Shown: positions 8,044 to 17,248, counted from the first letter of the stretch. The stretch is 64,000 bases of DNA from CADEDH01 sp039029735 (GCA_039029735.1 JBCCFL010000025.1:17746-81745), one strand, 5' to 3'. Program-made: numbers and translations. The notes: generated by a model not told the origin, from the letters alone.

Positions 8044-8949
8044 ATGCACCGAACGAAGATCATGACCATTGCCTCGCTTCTCGTGGCCGGAGCGCTCACT
8101 GCAGCGGCTTGCAGCGACTCCGACGACACCGCCACCGAGGCCTCCGAGGAGGCGACGACGTCCACGGCAGAGACCGAGGTAGAGCCCGAGACCGCGGAGG
8201 AATCGGAACCCGATGCCGATGCCGATGCCGATACCGATAGCGATGCCGAGGATGACGGCGACAGTGAGGCGAGCGAGGAGGCCGCACCACCAGACCTCAC
8301 CGACGACGTGGCCGCGCTGGTCGTTCGCCGGGTGACGGGAGACCTCGACGAGTTCACCTCCACCCGTGATGCCTACGTGGCCGACCTGGAAGCCCAGGCC
8401 GGGATCGGCACCGATCGTGAGTTCCAACCGTTCCTGTCGTTCGTCACCTTCGCCGAGCCGGACCCGCCCGTGTACATCGGCCTCACCCAGGGCGACTCAC
8501 TGGGCGAGTTCTCGGCGGGGGCCGAGGCCGTCGATCCCGACCTGCAGACCGCCTACTTCCCGACCTTCGAGATCGAGGCGTTCGACCTGCTCACACCGCT
8601 CACGCCAGGCACGCCGGTCGACATCAGCCAGATCGCGACGGAGCCCGGCCAGGTGCTTGAGGTGGCCTGGCGTGACCTGTCGACCTACACCGACTTCGAC
8701 GATGCCGCCTACGCTGAGGCTCGGGATGGCTACCTCGAGGCGCTGGCCGCCAAGGACGGCTGGGTGGCCGAGTACCAGTGGGTGTCGGCCACGGGCGGCG
8801 ATCTCGTGGTTGGCATGACCGTGTACGAGAACGCCGAGGCGTTCCAGACCATTGCCACCGACGCCGAGTTCACCGCCAGCGATGTCTACACCGCCTTCAT
8901 CGGGGCGTACCCGATCGCGGGCGGGTACGCATCGTCTGTGATCAAGTGA
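8044..8949 (+). CDS. Lipoprotein with acidic repeat linker
   Basis: 301 residues from ATG 8044; the open frame extends further up, but the signal peptide begins here (MHRTKIMTIASLLVAGALTA then AAC). The lipobox is slightly atypical (Ala at -3). The linker is extremely acidic and includes a DADADADTDSD tract encoded by six near-identical hexamers. The mature domain (about 85-301) is soluble, with repeated aromatic/Asp patterns and an ENAEAFQTIATDAEF segment. Function unknown. Followed 12 bases later by an AraC regulator on the same strand, so the two may be cotranscribed. Confidence 0.75.
   Translation: MHRTKIMTIASLLVAGALTAAACSDSDDTATEASEEATTSTAETEVEPETAEESEPDADADADTDSDAEDDGDSEASEEAAPPDLTDDVAALVVRRVTGDLDEFTSTRDAYVADLEAQAGIGTDREFQPFLSFVTFAEPDPPVYIGLTQGDSLGEFSAGAEAVDPDLQTAYFPTFEIEAFDLLTPLTPGTPVDISQIATEPGQVLEVAWRDLSTYTDFDDAAYAEARDGYLEALAAKDGWVAEYQWVSATGGDLVVGMTVYENAEAFQTIATDAEFTASDVYTAFIGAYPIAGGYASSVIK
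8212..8247 (+). repeat. GATGCC hexamer tandem repeat
   Basis: Six consecutive hexamers (three GATGCC, then GATACC, GATAGC, GATGCC) inside the lipoprotein linker, encoding Asp-Ala/Thr/Ser pairs. Prone to in-frame length variation. Confidence 0.85.
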
Positions 8950-8961
8950 TGTAGTGAACCG

Positions 8962-9840
8962 ATGACCCGACGTGAGGTGACCGACCACGACGAGCTACCC
9001 GTGCGCGCGTTCGACGCCACGCCGCTCTACGTGGGTCACGCCCGTTGGACCGACGGCCTCCCGATCGTCACCGACGCCCACCGACACCCCCATCCTGAGC
9101 TGTCGGTGGCGATCGGGACGGCCACCCTCACCCACGACTTCGAGGACGTGGCGGTGAGCGGCATGTCCGCCGTAGTGATCGACGCCGGAGTGGTGCACCA
9201 GTGGACGATCACCGAGCCCTTCGAGCTGTGGGTGGTGGGGATGACACCGGGTGCCGTGGCCGACCAGGGCGCGATGGTGGAGCGCCTGGTGGCCGCCGGT
9301 GTGGTGTCGATCCCCGACATCGAAGCCGACGATCTGGTGGCCATGATCCGCCTCGCCAAGCGCCGGTTCGAGGAGCAGCCAACGGAACCGGGCCGGGCGG
9401 CCACGTTCATGCCGCCATTCCTGGGGCAGCTGGTGGATTGGGCCCAGACACCGGATCAGAGTCGGGCCGGCACCACGGCCACTGTGGCCGATGATCTCGT
9501 GAGCCGGTTCCTCCTGGCCGTGAGCGCCAGCCCCCGCGAGCGAACGGTTGCCCGCTTCGCCGCCGATCTCGGAGTGAGTGCCGGACATCTCTCGGCGCTG
9601 GTGAAGGAGCGAACCGGTCGCACCCCGAAGCAGGTGCTCACAGGACGAACGGTGCTGGAAGCCAAGCGGCTGTTGTCGAACACCACCGAGAGCGCAGCCG
9701 CGATCGCCGCTCACCTCGACTTCGTGGACGCCAGCCAGTTCGGACGATTCTTCCGCGAGCACACCGGTTGCACGCCGGGCCAGTTCCGGGCCGGGCTGCA
9801 CACGGCGGCCGATGCGGCGGAGGGTGCCGAGCCCGGTTGA
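8962..9840 (+). CDS. AraC family transcriptional regulator
   Basis: 292 residues. The N-terminal half has a cupin-type sensor (HRHPHPELSVAIG with clustered His residues near 35-45, and DAGVVHQW). The C-terminal part, about 185-285, is a double helix-turn-helix of the AraC type (VARFAADLGVSAGHLSALVK; AAIAAHLDFVDASQFGRFF then REHTGCTPGQFR). Such proteins bind a small effector through the cupin and activate nearby catabolic genes. Candidate targets are the AhpD-like and reductive dehalogenase genes immediately downstream (inference). Start ATG 8962. Confidence 0.9.
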   Translation: MTRREVTDHDELPVRAFDATPLYVGHARWTDGLPIVTDAHRHPHPELSVAIGTATLTHDFEDVAVSGMSAVVIDAGVVHQWTITEPFELWVVGMTPGAVADQGAMVERLVAAGVVSIPDIEADDLVAMIRLAKRRFEEQPTEPGRAATFMPPFLGQLVDWAQTPDQSRAGTTATVADDLVSRFLLAVSASPRERTVARFAADLGVSAGHLSALVKERTGRTPKQVLTGRTVLEAKRLLSNTTESAAAIAAHLDFVDASQFGRFFREHTGCTPGQFRAGLHTAADAAEGAEPG

Positions 9841-9925
9841 TCCCGGCGTTCTGCTTCACGAAACCTTCAGAGTCGTTGGCGTACAAGGTCTTCGAGCGTC
9901 CGGATCGCCCATGGACGCGCCGGAC

Positions 9926-9965
9926 CGGCCAGGCCCCGGGGACCCCTCCCCTCGGGGCCTGGCCG
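9926..9965 (+). terminator. Hairpin after the AraC gene
   Basis: Perfect 12-bp inverted repeat, CGGCCAGGCCCC at 9926-9937 and its complement at 9954-9965, separated by 16 bases. There is no U tract, so this would be a non-canonical terminator or an mRNA-stabilising stem. It lies about 85 bases after the AraC stop. Confidence 0.5.
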
Positions 9966-10090
9966 CCCGCGGCGCCCGCGAGCCCACTTGGAGTTGCCGG
10001 GCGATTCGACGTGGGGGGTCGCCGCGAGGTGCACTGACAGCCTGCGTCGATGCATCGACGACGCCGCGCCCACCAGTGGAGGAGGCTCCC

Positions 10091-10678
10091 ATGGCCCGCA
10101 TCGAACCCCTGCCCCGAGAGGCTGTCGCCGAGCACGAGGACCGGCTGGCGTTGGTCGAGCAGATGATGGGATTCGTCCCGAACTCGATGTTCACGATGGC
10201 CCGGGTGCCGGGCCTGCTGCCCGCCTTCCAAGGCCTCGCCGCCACGGTGCTGTGGAACGACGTGATCCCGAACGATCTCAAGCAGATGATCGCGCTCATG
10301 GCCAGCGCAGGCGGCGGCTGCCGGTACTGCCAGGCCCACACCGGCCACACCGCCGAGCGGCTCGGCGTCCCCGAACCGAAGCTGGCCGAGATCTGGTCGT
10401 TCGAGACCAGCGACCACTTCAGCGACGCTGAGCGCACGGCGCTGCGCCTCGCCTTCCACGCCGGTCAGGTGCCCAACGCCGCCACCGACGAGGACTTCGA
10501 TGCCGTGCGCCAACACTGGACCGACGACCAAGCAGCGGCGATCGTGGCCGTGATCTCGTTGTTCGGCTATCTGAACCGCTGGAACGACACGATGGCCACC
10601 ACCCTGGAGGAGGCGCCCACCCGCTTCGGCGAGCACACGCTGGCGGCGTCGGGCTGGGACGCCGGCAAGCACGCGTAG
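10091..10678 (+). CDS. AhpD-like/carboxymuconolactone decarboxylase family protein
   Basis: 195 residues with the redox CxxC motif CRYCQAHT near 78-85, preceded by LKQMIALMASAGGGC and followed by helical repeats. This is the peroxidase-related subgroup of the CMD family (AhpD fold), which acts as an alkylhydroperoxidase-type thiol reductant. The start at ATG 10091 is fixed by GGAGGAGG six bases upstream. It lies 38 bases before the reductive dehalogenase on the same strand, so cotranscription is likely. Whether it protects or supplies reducing power to that enzyme is conjecture. Confidence 0.85.
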   Translation: MARIEPLPREAVAEHEDRLALVEQMMGFVPNSMFTMARVPGLLPAFQGLAATVLWNDVIPNDLKQMIALMASAGGGCRYCQAHTGHTAERLGVPEPKLAEIWSFETSDHFSDAERTALRLAFHAGQVPNAATDEDFDAVRQHWTDDQAAAIVAVISLFGYLNRWNDTMATTLEEAPTRFGEHTLAASGWDAGKHA

Positions 10679-10716
10679 CGAGCCAGTCGGCTCGGACAGG
10701 TGAGAAGGGGAGAGAC

Positions 10717-12813
10717 GTGAAGCTGTTCTCACATCGAACGCGACCCGTGCACCTCGGGCCGTACCCCCTCGAGCGTCTCCCACGGCTCGCCGATCCGGCT
10801 CTGCCGCCCATGCAGCCGGGTGGGACCCGACCCACTGAGCGCCGTACGAGTGGGCCCCGCGGCGCAGCCCACGCCTACGAGCGCTACGTCGAGCTCTACG
10901 ACCACCAGCGCACCGGCGACGTGGCCGAACCCGCCCCGGTTCCCGACGATCCAACCGAGCGGGCCGAGAATCTCAAGGCTGGGCTCTACTTCCTCGACGC
11001 CGACATGGCGGGCTGTGGGGTGGTTCCCACCGACGCCTGGACCGGCGAGGTCCGGGCCACCCACCGGTTCGCGGTCGTCACACTGATCGCCCACTCCCGA
11101 ACGGTTGGCCGCAACCAGCCGGGCGACGACTGGGTCGACGGTACCCGCCAGGTCAACGCCGATCTCCGTGCGGGCGAGCTCGCCGTGATCACCGCTGGCT
11201 ACATCCGCCGTCTCGGCTTCGACGCTGTGGCCCACACGCCGACGAGCACCGATGTCGACCTCGACCGGATCGCGCTGCAGTGCGGGCTGATCGAGTCGGT
11301 GTCGGGCCGGCTCCAGGCGCCCTACCTCCGGGGCGGCTTCGCGCTGTCGGTCGTGACCACCGAGATGGAGATTGCTCCCGACGCCCCGCTGGCGCAGCGA
11401 GGGATACTGTCGGCGCTCCGCTCGACCTGGTCTCCGGGTTGGCTCCTCGGCCGAGGTGGAACCCGAGCCGGTATCGGCCGCCTCAACGGCGACCATCGAC
11501 CCCTCCACCTCGGGCGGTACCCGATGGAGCGGATCAAGCGGGTGGACGAGCCGACCACGCTCATCATTCCCGAAGAGGTGAAACGGGTGCCGGTTCGTGC
11601 CGGCGGCTTCCCTCGTGCGGCCCACGGCGACCTCGGCCCCAAGTTCCAGAACGACGTGAAGGTGTTCGCCTTCAAAACGCCGCAGGCCCAGGCGTACATC
11701 CAGCAGATCGCCGCGATGACGCCCCATCAGGACGGGCCGGTCGCCCCCGAGGTTGCGCCCGAGACCACTGATCCCGACCGCAACGCTGATGCGGTGAAGG
11801 CGCTGGCCCACCACCTCGGCGGCGACATGGTGGGCGTGTGCGAGGTGCCGACCTACGCCTGGTACAGCCACAACGGCCGAGGCGAGGAGATCACACCCCG
11901 CCACCGCTACGGCGTGGTGATCCTGCTCGACCAGGGCTACGAGACGATGGAAGGCGCCAGCGGGGACGACTGGGTGTCGGGCGCCCAGTCCATGCGGGCG
12001 TACATGCGCGGCGCCCAGATCGCCGGGATCCTGGCCGAGCATCTCCGAGCCCTCGGCCACAGCGCTCGGAGCCACACCAATCGTGACTCCGAGGTGTTGC
12101 ACATCCCGCTCGTGCTCGAAGCCGGTCTGGGCGAGATGAGTCGCATCGGCGAACTCGTGCTGAACCCCTTCGTGGGGCCGCGGTTCAAGTCGGTGGTCGT
12201 GACCACCGACATGCCCCTCACCCCAGACCGCAAGATCGACTTCGGGTTGCAGGACTTCTGTCAGAAGTGCACGAAGTGCGCCCGCGAGTGCCCGTGTGGG
12301 GCGATCCCCTTCGGCGACAAGATCATGTTCAACGGCTACGAGACCTGGAAGCCCGACGTCGAGAAGTGCACGAAGTATCGGCTCGGCAACCTGAAGGGAT
12401 CGGCCTGCGGGCGCTGCATGAAGACGTGCCCGTACAACATCGAAGGCGTGCTGTCGGAGCGCGTGTTCCTGTGGGCTGCCATCAAGCTCCCGTTCACCCG
12501 CCGCACGATCGCCCGGCTCGACGACCGCGTAGGCAACGGATCCATCAATCCGATCAAGAAGTGGTGGTGGGACCTCGAGTGGACCGATGGCCGCACGATC
12601 CTGCCAGCCAAGGGCACGAACGCCCGCGAGCTCGACATGGACGGCGACCGCCTCGCCGCCCGCCAGCGGGTGGCCCTCTACCCGCCCGACATGAACCCTG
12701 CCGGCGACAACCAGTTCGAGCCCGTGAAGCTGGACCGGCAGGAGGCCGTGCGCCGAGGCGAGCAGGCCGAGTCACCGGCCGAGGCCCGAGTTCGCATCGC
12801 CCGCCGGAGCTGA
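10717..12813 (+). CDS. Reductive dehalogenase-like protein, duplicated domain, two 4Fe-4S clusters
   Basis: 698 residues from a GTG with a strong GAGAAGGGGAG site. Residues about 510-575 hold two ferredoxin-type motifs, CQKCTKCARECP and the later CGRCMKTCPYN with an upstream Cys, as in RdhA enzymes. Two cobalamin-fold-like segments precede them: about 10-245 (HLGPYPLERLPR, DADMAGCGVVPTDAW, GDDWVDGTRQVNADLRAG) and about 262-505 (HLGRYPMERIKR, GGDMVGVCEVPTYAW, GDDWVSGAQSMRAYMRG), clearly a tandem duplication. There is no Tat signal and no RdhB anchor, so it is cytosolic. This fits the respiration-independent, catabolic class exemplified by NpRdhA, which uses B12 for carbon-halogen cleavage. The actual substrate is unknown. 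Confidence 0.85.
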   Translation: MKLFSHRTRPVHLGPYPLERLPRLADPALPPMQPGGTRPTERRTSGPRGAAHAYERYVELYDHQRTGDVAEPAPVPDDPTERAENLKAGLYFLDADMAGCGVVPTDAWTGEVRATHRFAVVTLIAHSRTVGRNQPGDDWVDGTRQVNADLRAGELAVITAGYIRRLGFDAVAHTPTSTDVDLDRIALQCGLIESVSGRLQAPYLRGGFALSVVTTEMEIAPDAPLAQRGILSALRSTWSPGWLLGRGGTRAGIGRLNGDHRPLHLGRYPMERIKRVDEPTTLIIPEEVKRVPVRAGGFPRAAHGDLGPKFQNDVKVFAFKTPQAQAYIQQIAAMTPHQDGPVAPEVAPETTDPDRNADAVKALAHHLGGDMVGVCEVPTYAWYSHNGRGEEITPRHRYGVVILLDQGYETMEGASGDDWVSGAQSMRAYMRGAQIAGILAEHLRALGHSARSHTNRDSEVLHIPLVLEAGLGEMSRIGELVLNPFVGPRFKSVVVTTDMPLTPDRKIDFGLQDFCQKCTKCARECPCGAIPFGDKIMFNGYETWKPDVEKCTKYRLGNLKGSACGRCMKTCPYNIEGVLSERVFLWAAIKLPFTRRTIARLDDRVGNGSINPIKKWWWDLEWTDGRTILPAKGTNARELDMDGDRLAARQRVALYPPDMNPAGDNQFEPVKLDRQEAVRRGEQAESPAEARVRIARRS

Positions 12814-12864
12814 GCCGGCGCCTCAACTCCTCAGAAGTGGTCGTCGGTCTGCCGATGGCACGGG

Positions 12865-13461
12865 GTGAACCGGGAGCGCGGCGCAACGCTGGTTGAGGCC
12901 GCCTTCGCGGCGCCGATCTTCTTGGTGATCGTGTTGAGCCTGATCGAACTGTCGCTCGTGGCCCACAACACAATCGAGGTGTCCGACGTGGCCCAGCGCG
13001 GCGTGCGGGCTGCTGGCGTGTATGACTCACAGCGCCACGCCGACCACGAGGTGCTGGATGCAGTCACGCGCACCTTCGGCCGTATCGGCACCTCCGACAT
13101 CGACTATGTGGTGATCTTCCGCATCGAGTCGGTCGGTGACGAGATGAACCCCCAGTGCCACGTCACGTCGGTGTCGTTGGCCTCGGACCCGCAGCGGCCG
13201 TGCAACCGCTACGCCGCCGCCGACCTCGCCCGGCCGTACGTCGAGGCCGACGGGGTGACGCCGACGCCCCACTTCGGCTGCGGGCCGTCGTCGCTCGACC
13301 AGTTCTGGTGCCCGGCTGATCGCCAGACGTCGGTGGCAGGCAACCTCGACCTCGTCGGAGTGCACATCGCTGCCACCCACCGCTACCTCACCGGGGTGAT
13401 CGGGGCCACGCGGGGGATCTCGGGGCTGGCCATCACCCAGGTGGAGCCGCGCGACGCATGA
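12865..13461 (+). CDS. TadE-like pseudopilin
   Basis: 198 residues from a GTG. Near the N-terminus RERGATLVEAAFAAPIFLVIVLSLIELS has the prepilin site (Gly, then Glu at +5) and a single membrane helix, the TadE signature. The extracytoplasmic remainder has several Cys. TadE-like minor pilins are part of Flp/Tad pilus systems; no tadA/B/C or cpaB is in this window. The stop overlaps the next start by four bases, so the three pilus genes form one translationally coupled unit. Confidence 0.85.
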   Translation: MNRERGATLVEAAFAAPIFLVIVLSLIELSLVAHNTIEVSDVAQRGVRAAGVYDSQRHADHEVLDAVTRTFGRIGTSDIDYVVIFRIESVGDEMNPQCHVTSVSLASDPQRPCNRYAAADLARPYVEADGVTPTPHFGCGPSSLDQFWCPADRQTSVAGNLDLVGVHIAATHRYLTGVIGATRGISGLAITQVEPRDA

Positions 13462-14033
13462 GGCGGAACGAGCGGGGCGCCGCCCTCGTCGAGTTCGCAC
13501 TGGTCACGCCAGTGCTGTTGATCCTCACGCTCACGGCGTGGGAGTTCACGTTGATCTGGCTCCGGAACCAGGCCGTGATCAACGCCAGCCAGTCGGCAGC
13601 CCGGGCGGCCGCCCAGGCCGGCACGGCCGAAGAGGCAGACCAGGCGGCGGTGCGGGCGGCCAAGGCGGCGCTGGGCGATCGGTGGGATCGGATCGATCGG
13701 ATCGTGATCTATGCGCTCGACAGCGACGGCTCCACCCCAGCAGCGTGTGTTGATCTGGCAACGAGAACCTCACCAGGTGGCGCTCGATGCAACGTGTACA
13801 CCCAACCCGACGTGGTGCAGGCCGACGACGCTGCCCACTTCTCGTGCGGCGGCGGTGCCGCATCGAACTGGTGCCCCACGACGCGTAACGGTGATCTGCT
13901 CTCGGCCGACTGGTTGGGTGTGCGGGTGGACTACAACGACACCTGGGTCTCGAACGTGGTGCCGTGGGGTTCGTACACCTTGGCCGACACCACGGTGATG
14001 CGAATCGAGCCTCGGGTGGATCCGAACCCGTGA
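13458..14033 (+). CDS. TadE-like pseudopilin (second)
   Basis: 191 residues. NERGAALVEFALVTPVLLI repeats the prepilin cleavage pattern (Gly, Glu at +5), followed by a membrane helix and an extracytoplasmic domain with four Cys. It is a paralogue of the preceding gene in architecture. It starts in an ATGA overlap with the previous gene and ends in a GTGA overlap with the next one. Confidence 0.85.
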   Translation: MRRNERGAALVEFALVTPVLLILTLTAWEFTLIWLRNQAVINASQSAARAAAQAGTAEEADQAAVRAAKAALGDRWDRIDRIVIYALDSDGSTPAACVDLATRTSPGGARCNVYTQPDVVQADDAAHFSCGGGAASNWCPTTRNGDLLSADWLGVRVDYNDTWVSNVVPWGSYTLADTTVMRIEPRVDPNP

Positions 14034-15994
14034 GTGATCCCGGAACCGCCACGACCAAGGGCCGGCCCGAGGCCGGCCACATTCTGATCAGTGCAGCGAT
14101 GCTGCTGATCCCGCTGATCGCGTTCGCATCGCTGGCCATCGACACCGGCGCCTGGTACGTCGAGCACCAGCGCAACCAACGGGCGGCCGATGCCGCAGCG
14201 TTGGCCGGTGTGGTGTGGATGCCCGACCTGCCGGCCGCCCAGAGCGTGGCCCTCGACGCCGTTCGCCGCAACGGCTATCCCGGCGCGGTGCTCACCTCGT
14301 CGCTCGCTGCGTTCGAGTCGGCGGCGCCTGGTGATCCGCCGCTGGTGTACGTGGAGGCGACCGGCCAGCAGTCGATCTCGGTTCGGCTTCGCACGAACGG
14401 CCTCGTGCTCTTCGGCACGGTCTTCGGCGTACAGCAGGTGTCCACCCGTTCGCTCGCCGACGCGCTCTACGTGAGGCCCGAAGTGATGGGCAACCCCACG
14501 TCCGCCCTCGGCAACGGCGTGGACGGGCCGGTGCCCGACCACTTCTGGTTGAACATCTTGCCCACGACCCAGGTACGCAACGCCGGTGACCTGATCTCGT
14601 CCCAACAAGGCCGAGGCGGCATCCCGAATCCGAATCACGACCCGCGGGGCTACCTCTACGTCGTGGACGTGCCGGCCGGCGGCACCTGGAACCTGCAGGT
14701 ACGCCCCACCTGCTACCGCCAGAACCGGGGCAGAGCCACCTACAGCCTCTACTTCCCCGACAGCACGTCCTACGACGCCTACGACAATGTCAACGCCGGC
14801 AACCGGGCGATGACCGACACCTTCGGGCGCGAACGCAATCCCGACAACTGCGAGATCCCGGCCCCGCCGGCGGCACCGACGAGTGGCGCGATTGCCTTTG
14901 CCGCCAACATCGGCGCGTGCGTCGACCGCGACGTCGCCAGCGGCTGGGTGCAGATCTGGGACTGCAACGGTGCTGCGAACCAGACCTGGACCATCGACGC
15001 CGATGGTCGGCTGAGCACCGGCGGGGCCTGTGCCCAGGTGCCGGCCGGGAGCCTCGGCAACGGCACGTTCGTAACCGTTGGTGGGTGTGGGGGTGGCGAC
15101 GAGGCCCGGTGGTCGATCTCGGGCTCCACGATCACGAACCGGGCGTCGGGGCGCTGCCTCGATCTGCCGTCGGGCACCACCACCAATGGTCAGAACCTCC
15201 AGATCTGGGACTGTGTTGGCGGCTCGAACCAGACCTGGAGCACCTCGGTCGCACCGGCCGGTCCGCCGCCGGCGCCCACCCCGAACTGGTCGCCGGCCGC
15301 CGACGGGGCCCAGTGGCACACGCTGCACAACGTGGGCACACGCTCCGGACGGTGGACGTTCCAGGCTGCCCACGGCGGCGGCTCGGGTCGCGTGCTCTAC
15401 TCCGTGCGGATCGTGGACGCAGCCGGCAACACCTGCACCAGCGCCGCCAACCCGTCCTGCCCAACGATCGCGCCGCTCAACTGGCAGGGCGCCTTCACCC
15501 AGAGCGACATGTTCGGGCCCGGATCGCCGGCATCGTTCACCGACTCGGAACTGTGGTTGGCCGACGTCGGATCGGAGTACGCCGGCAACACCTTGCAGGT
15601 GCTGCTGTTCGACCCCGCCGATGGCATCGATGCGGTGAAGATCGAAGACCCCAACGGCGCCTTCGCCGACTTCACCTGGGACACGATCGACGTCGACGAG
15701 TTCGGGTACGCCGGTGGCGGCTACTACGGCGCGGACGCCGGCCCCTACGACCAGCGGTGCGGCGGGGACTCCGTGGTGACGTCGCCGACGGCGGCCGTCG
15801 CCTGCGACCCCACCCAGCCCGAACGGAACTGGTTCCAGGATCGCACCGTGCGCATTCGGATCCCGATCCCCGACACGCCGTGCGTGACCGACTGCTGGTG
15901 GAAGCTCGTGTACGTCAACGGCACGAACGACAGCAACGAGACCACCACATACCGGGCGTCGATCATCGGTGACCCGGTGCGCCTCACCCGCTGA
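14030..15994 (+). CDS. TadG-like pilus protein with ricin-B lectin domain
   Basis: 654 residues from the GTG at 14030, which overlaps the previous stop. Residues about 10-45 (GHILISAAMLLIPLIAFASLAID, then WYVEHQRNQRAADAAALAG) are the TadG/TadE-like N-terminus that anchors in the membrane. Residues about 287-405 form a ricin-type beta-trefoil with two QxW repeats (VQIWDCNGAANQTW and LQIWDCVGGSNQTW). The 410-654 part is beta-rich and not recognised. A lectin on a Tad pilus component suggests glycan recognition at the cell surface (inference). Family placement is good; function is unproven. Confidence 0.82.
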   Translation: MSDPGTATTKGRPEAGHILISAAMLLIPLIAFASLAIDTGAWYVEHQRNQRAADAAALAGVVWMPDLPAAQSVALDAVRRNGYPGAVLTSSLAAFESAAPGDPPLVYVEATGQQSISVRLRTNGLVLFGTVFGVQQVSTRSLADALYVRPEVMGNPTSALGNGVDGPVPDHFWLNILPTTQVRNAGDLISSQQGRGGIPNPNHDPRGYLYVVDVPAGGTWNLQVRPTCYRQNRGRATYSLYFPDSTSYDAYDNVNAGNRAMTDTFGRERNPDNCEIPAPPAAPTSGAIAFAANIGACVDRDVASGWVQIWDCNGAANQTWTIDADGRLSTGGACAQVPAGSLGNGTFVTVGGCGGGDEARWSISGSTITNRASGRCLDLPSGTTTNGQNLQIWDCVGGSNQTWSTSVAPAGPPPAPTPNWSPAADGAQWHTLHNVGTRSGRWTFQAAHGGGSGRVLYSVRIVDAAGNTCTSAANPSCPTIAPLNWQGAFTQSDMFGPGSPASFTDSELWLADVGSEYAGNTLQVLLFDPADGIDAVKIEDPNGAFADFTWDTIDVDEFGYAGGGYYGADAGPYDQRCGGDSVVTSPTAAVACDPTQPERNWFQDRTVRIRIPIPDTPCVTDCWWKLVYVNGTNDSNETTTYRASIIGDPVRLTR

Positions 15995-16050
15995 TCGAAG
16001 ATTTTTCGCCGATGCGTCACGGATCGGCGGTGAGTGTGGCGTCATAGAGG

Positions 16051-16554
16051 GTGGTGACCTCGCAACTCGACACCCGATGGCAGGCCAAGGCGCTGTATGA
16101 AGCGCATGCCGTGCCGCTGGTGCACTTCGCCGCCACCGTGGTCGGGTCAGCCGACGCCGAGGACGTGGTGGCATCGGTGGCTGCTCGCCTGTTGCCGACC
16201 AACAAGGCGCTGCAGGCCCGTGATCCCGTGGCCTACCTCTACCGGGCGGTGTTGAACGCCGCCCGATCACACCTCCGATCGGCCGGCAGGCGAGCCGAGC
16301 GGGAACGGCGGGCGTCGCTCGACCGTTCCAATGCTCACGCACACCAGTACGCGCCGACGGCCTCGGGGCCGGGACCCGACCTGTCGTTCGCCCTCGATGC
16401 GCTGACCACCCGCCAGCGTGCCGTGGTGCACCTCGTCTACTGGGAACAGCTCACCGGTGCCGAGACCGCCGATCGGCTCGGCATCTCGGAGGGATCGGTG
16501 CGCACCCATCTGGCGCGAGCCAAGCAGACCATGCGGGAGCTGATCAATGGCTGA
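16051..16554 (+). CDS. ECF-type RNA polymerase sigma factor
   Basis: 167 residues from GTG 16051. Region 2 about 12-80 (YEAHAVPLVHFAATVVGSADAEDVVASVAARLL, AYLYRAVLNAARSHLR) and region 4 about 108-160 (LTTRQRAVVHLVYWEQLTG, TADRLGISEGSVRTHLARAK). It overlaps the following membrane protein gene by eight bases. Transcription follows the Tad genes with a 56-base gap, so it could be expressed with them or independently. Confidence 0.9.
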   Translation: MVTSQLDTRWQAKALYEAHAVPLVHFAATVVGSADAEDVVASVAARLLPTNKALQARDPVAYLYRAVLNAARSHLRSAGRRAERERRASLDRSNAHAHQYAPTASGPGPDLSFALDALTTRQRAVVHLVYWEQLTGAETADRLGISEGSVRTHLARAKQTMRELING

Positions 16555-17248
16555 CGAGATCGACGACCTCACCCGGCAGGCCATCGCCCAGCGAGTGGCC
16601 GGATCCCGCGCCCCGCGCCCCTACGAGGCCCTCGAACATGGTGCCGACGCCACTGCGCCTCAACGATGGAGGTTCCCGCCCATGTCATCCGAGCACACCC
16701 AGCGCGGGGCGCTGATCGCTGCGATTGCCGCCGTCACCCTGTTGGTGGTGGGTGGCCTCGCTGCGGGTTCGATCTTCGGTCGTGACCGGCCCAGTGATCT
16801 CGCCGCCGATAGTGATGGGGTCGAGACGACGCCCGTACCGGTGCCCGATTCGGTGCGGTCGACGACCACGTTGTTCAGGCCTGTCGAGACCACCCTGGAG
16901 CCGATCGACGACGAGGTGGTGGTGTCGACCGAGCCCGGCGTGACGAATCCGCCCGGTGATCCGAACCTCGGGTTGTACACCATCGAGTACCGATGCGAGA
17001 GCGGCTCGACGGGGTCGATCGAGGTACTGGTTCCCTTCGGCCGGGTGGAGACGCCCGGCGTGGTGATCACGATTCCTGCGGCCGACGACATCGGCGCGGC
17101 GGTGAACACCGAGAGCCCCTGCACAGGCGCCGGCCCGCTCATCGAGATCACGTTCGACACGGCCTGCGGGTCTGAGATCCGCATGGTGCGGATCGCCGCC
17201 GTCGACGGAGCGGTGCCCGACGTGGCCACGCTCGACATCTGCGAGTAG
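16547..17248 (+). CDS. Single-pass membrane protein, probable anti-sigma factor
   Basis: 233 residues. Cytoplasmic N-terminus of about 60 residues, one transmembrane helix (ALIAAIAAVTLLVVGGLAAGSIF, about 63-85), a Thr/Pro/Val-rich linker and a C-terminal extracytoplasmic domain with two Cys pairs. Its start lies inside the sigma gene (8-base overlap), the usual layout for a cognate regulator. No ZAS motif. The role is inferred from position and topology. Confidence 0.7.
   Translation: MADEIDDLTRQAIAQRVAGSRAPRPYEALEHGADATAPQRWRFPPMSSEHTQRGALIAAIAAVTLLVVGGLAAGSIFGRDRPSDLAADSDGVETTPVPVPDSVRSTTTLFRPVETTLEPIDDEVVVSTEPGVTNPPGDPNLGLYTIEYRCESGSTGSIEVLVPFGRVETPGVVITIPAADDIGAAVNTESPCTGAGPLIEITFDTACGSEIRMVRIAAVDGAVPDVATLDICE

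Noticed and set aside
8212..8247. Short tandem repeat considered as a CRISPR or VNTR element
   Set aside because: Units are six bases, contiguous, in frame and encode a linker; no spacers.
7627..8427. Minus-strand frame across the intergenic gap and lipoprotein start
   Set aside because: Its Gly/Ile repeat is the reverse of the GATGCC hexamer repeat and the C-terminal part matches nothing; treated as non-coding.
13931..16342. Long open frame (about 800 codons) on the minus strand opposite the Tad genes
   Set aside because: High-GC shadow frame: the plus-strand frames show TadE/TadG and lectin motifs and coupled starts, while the minus reading is Arg/Val/Gly-rich with no domain.
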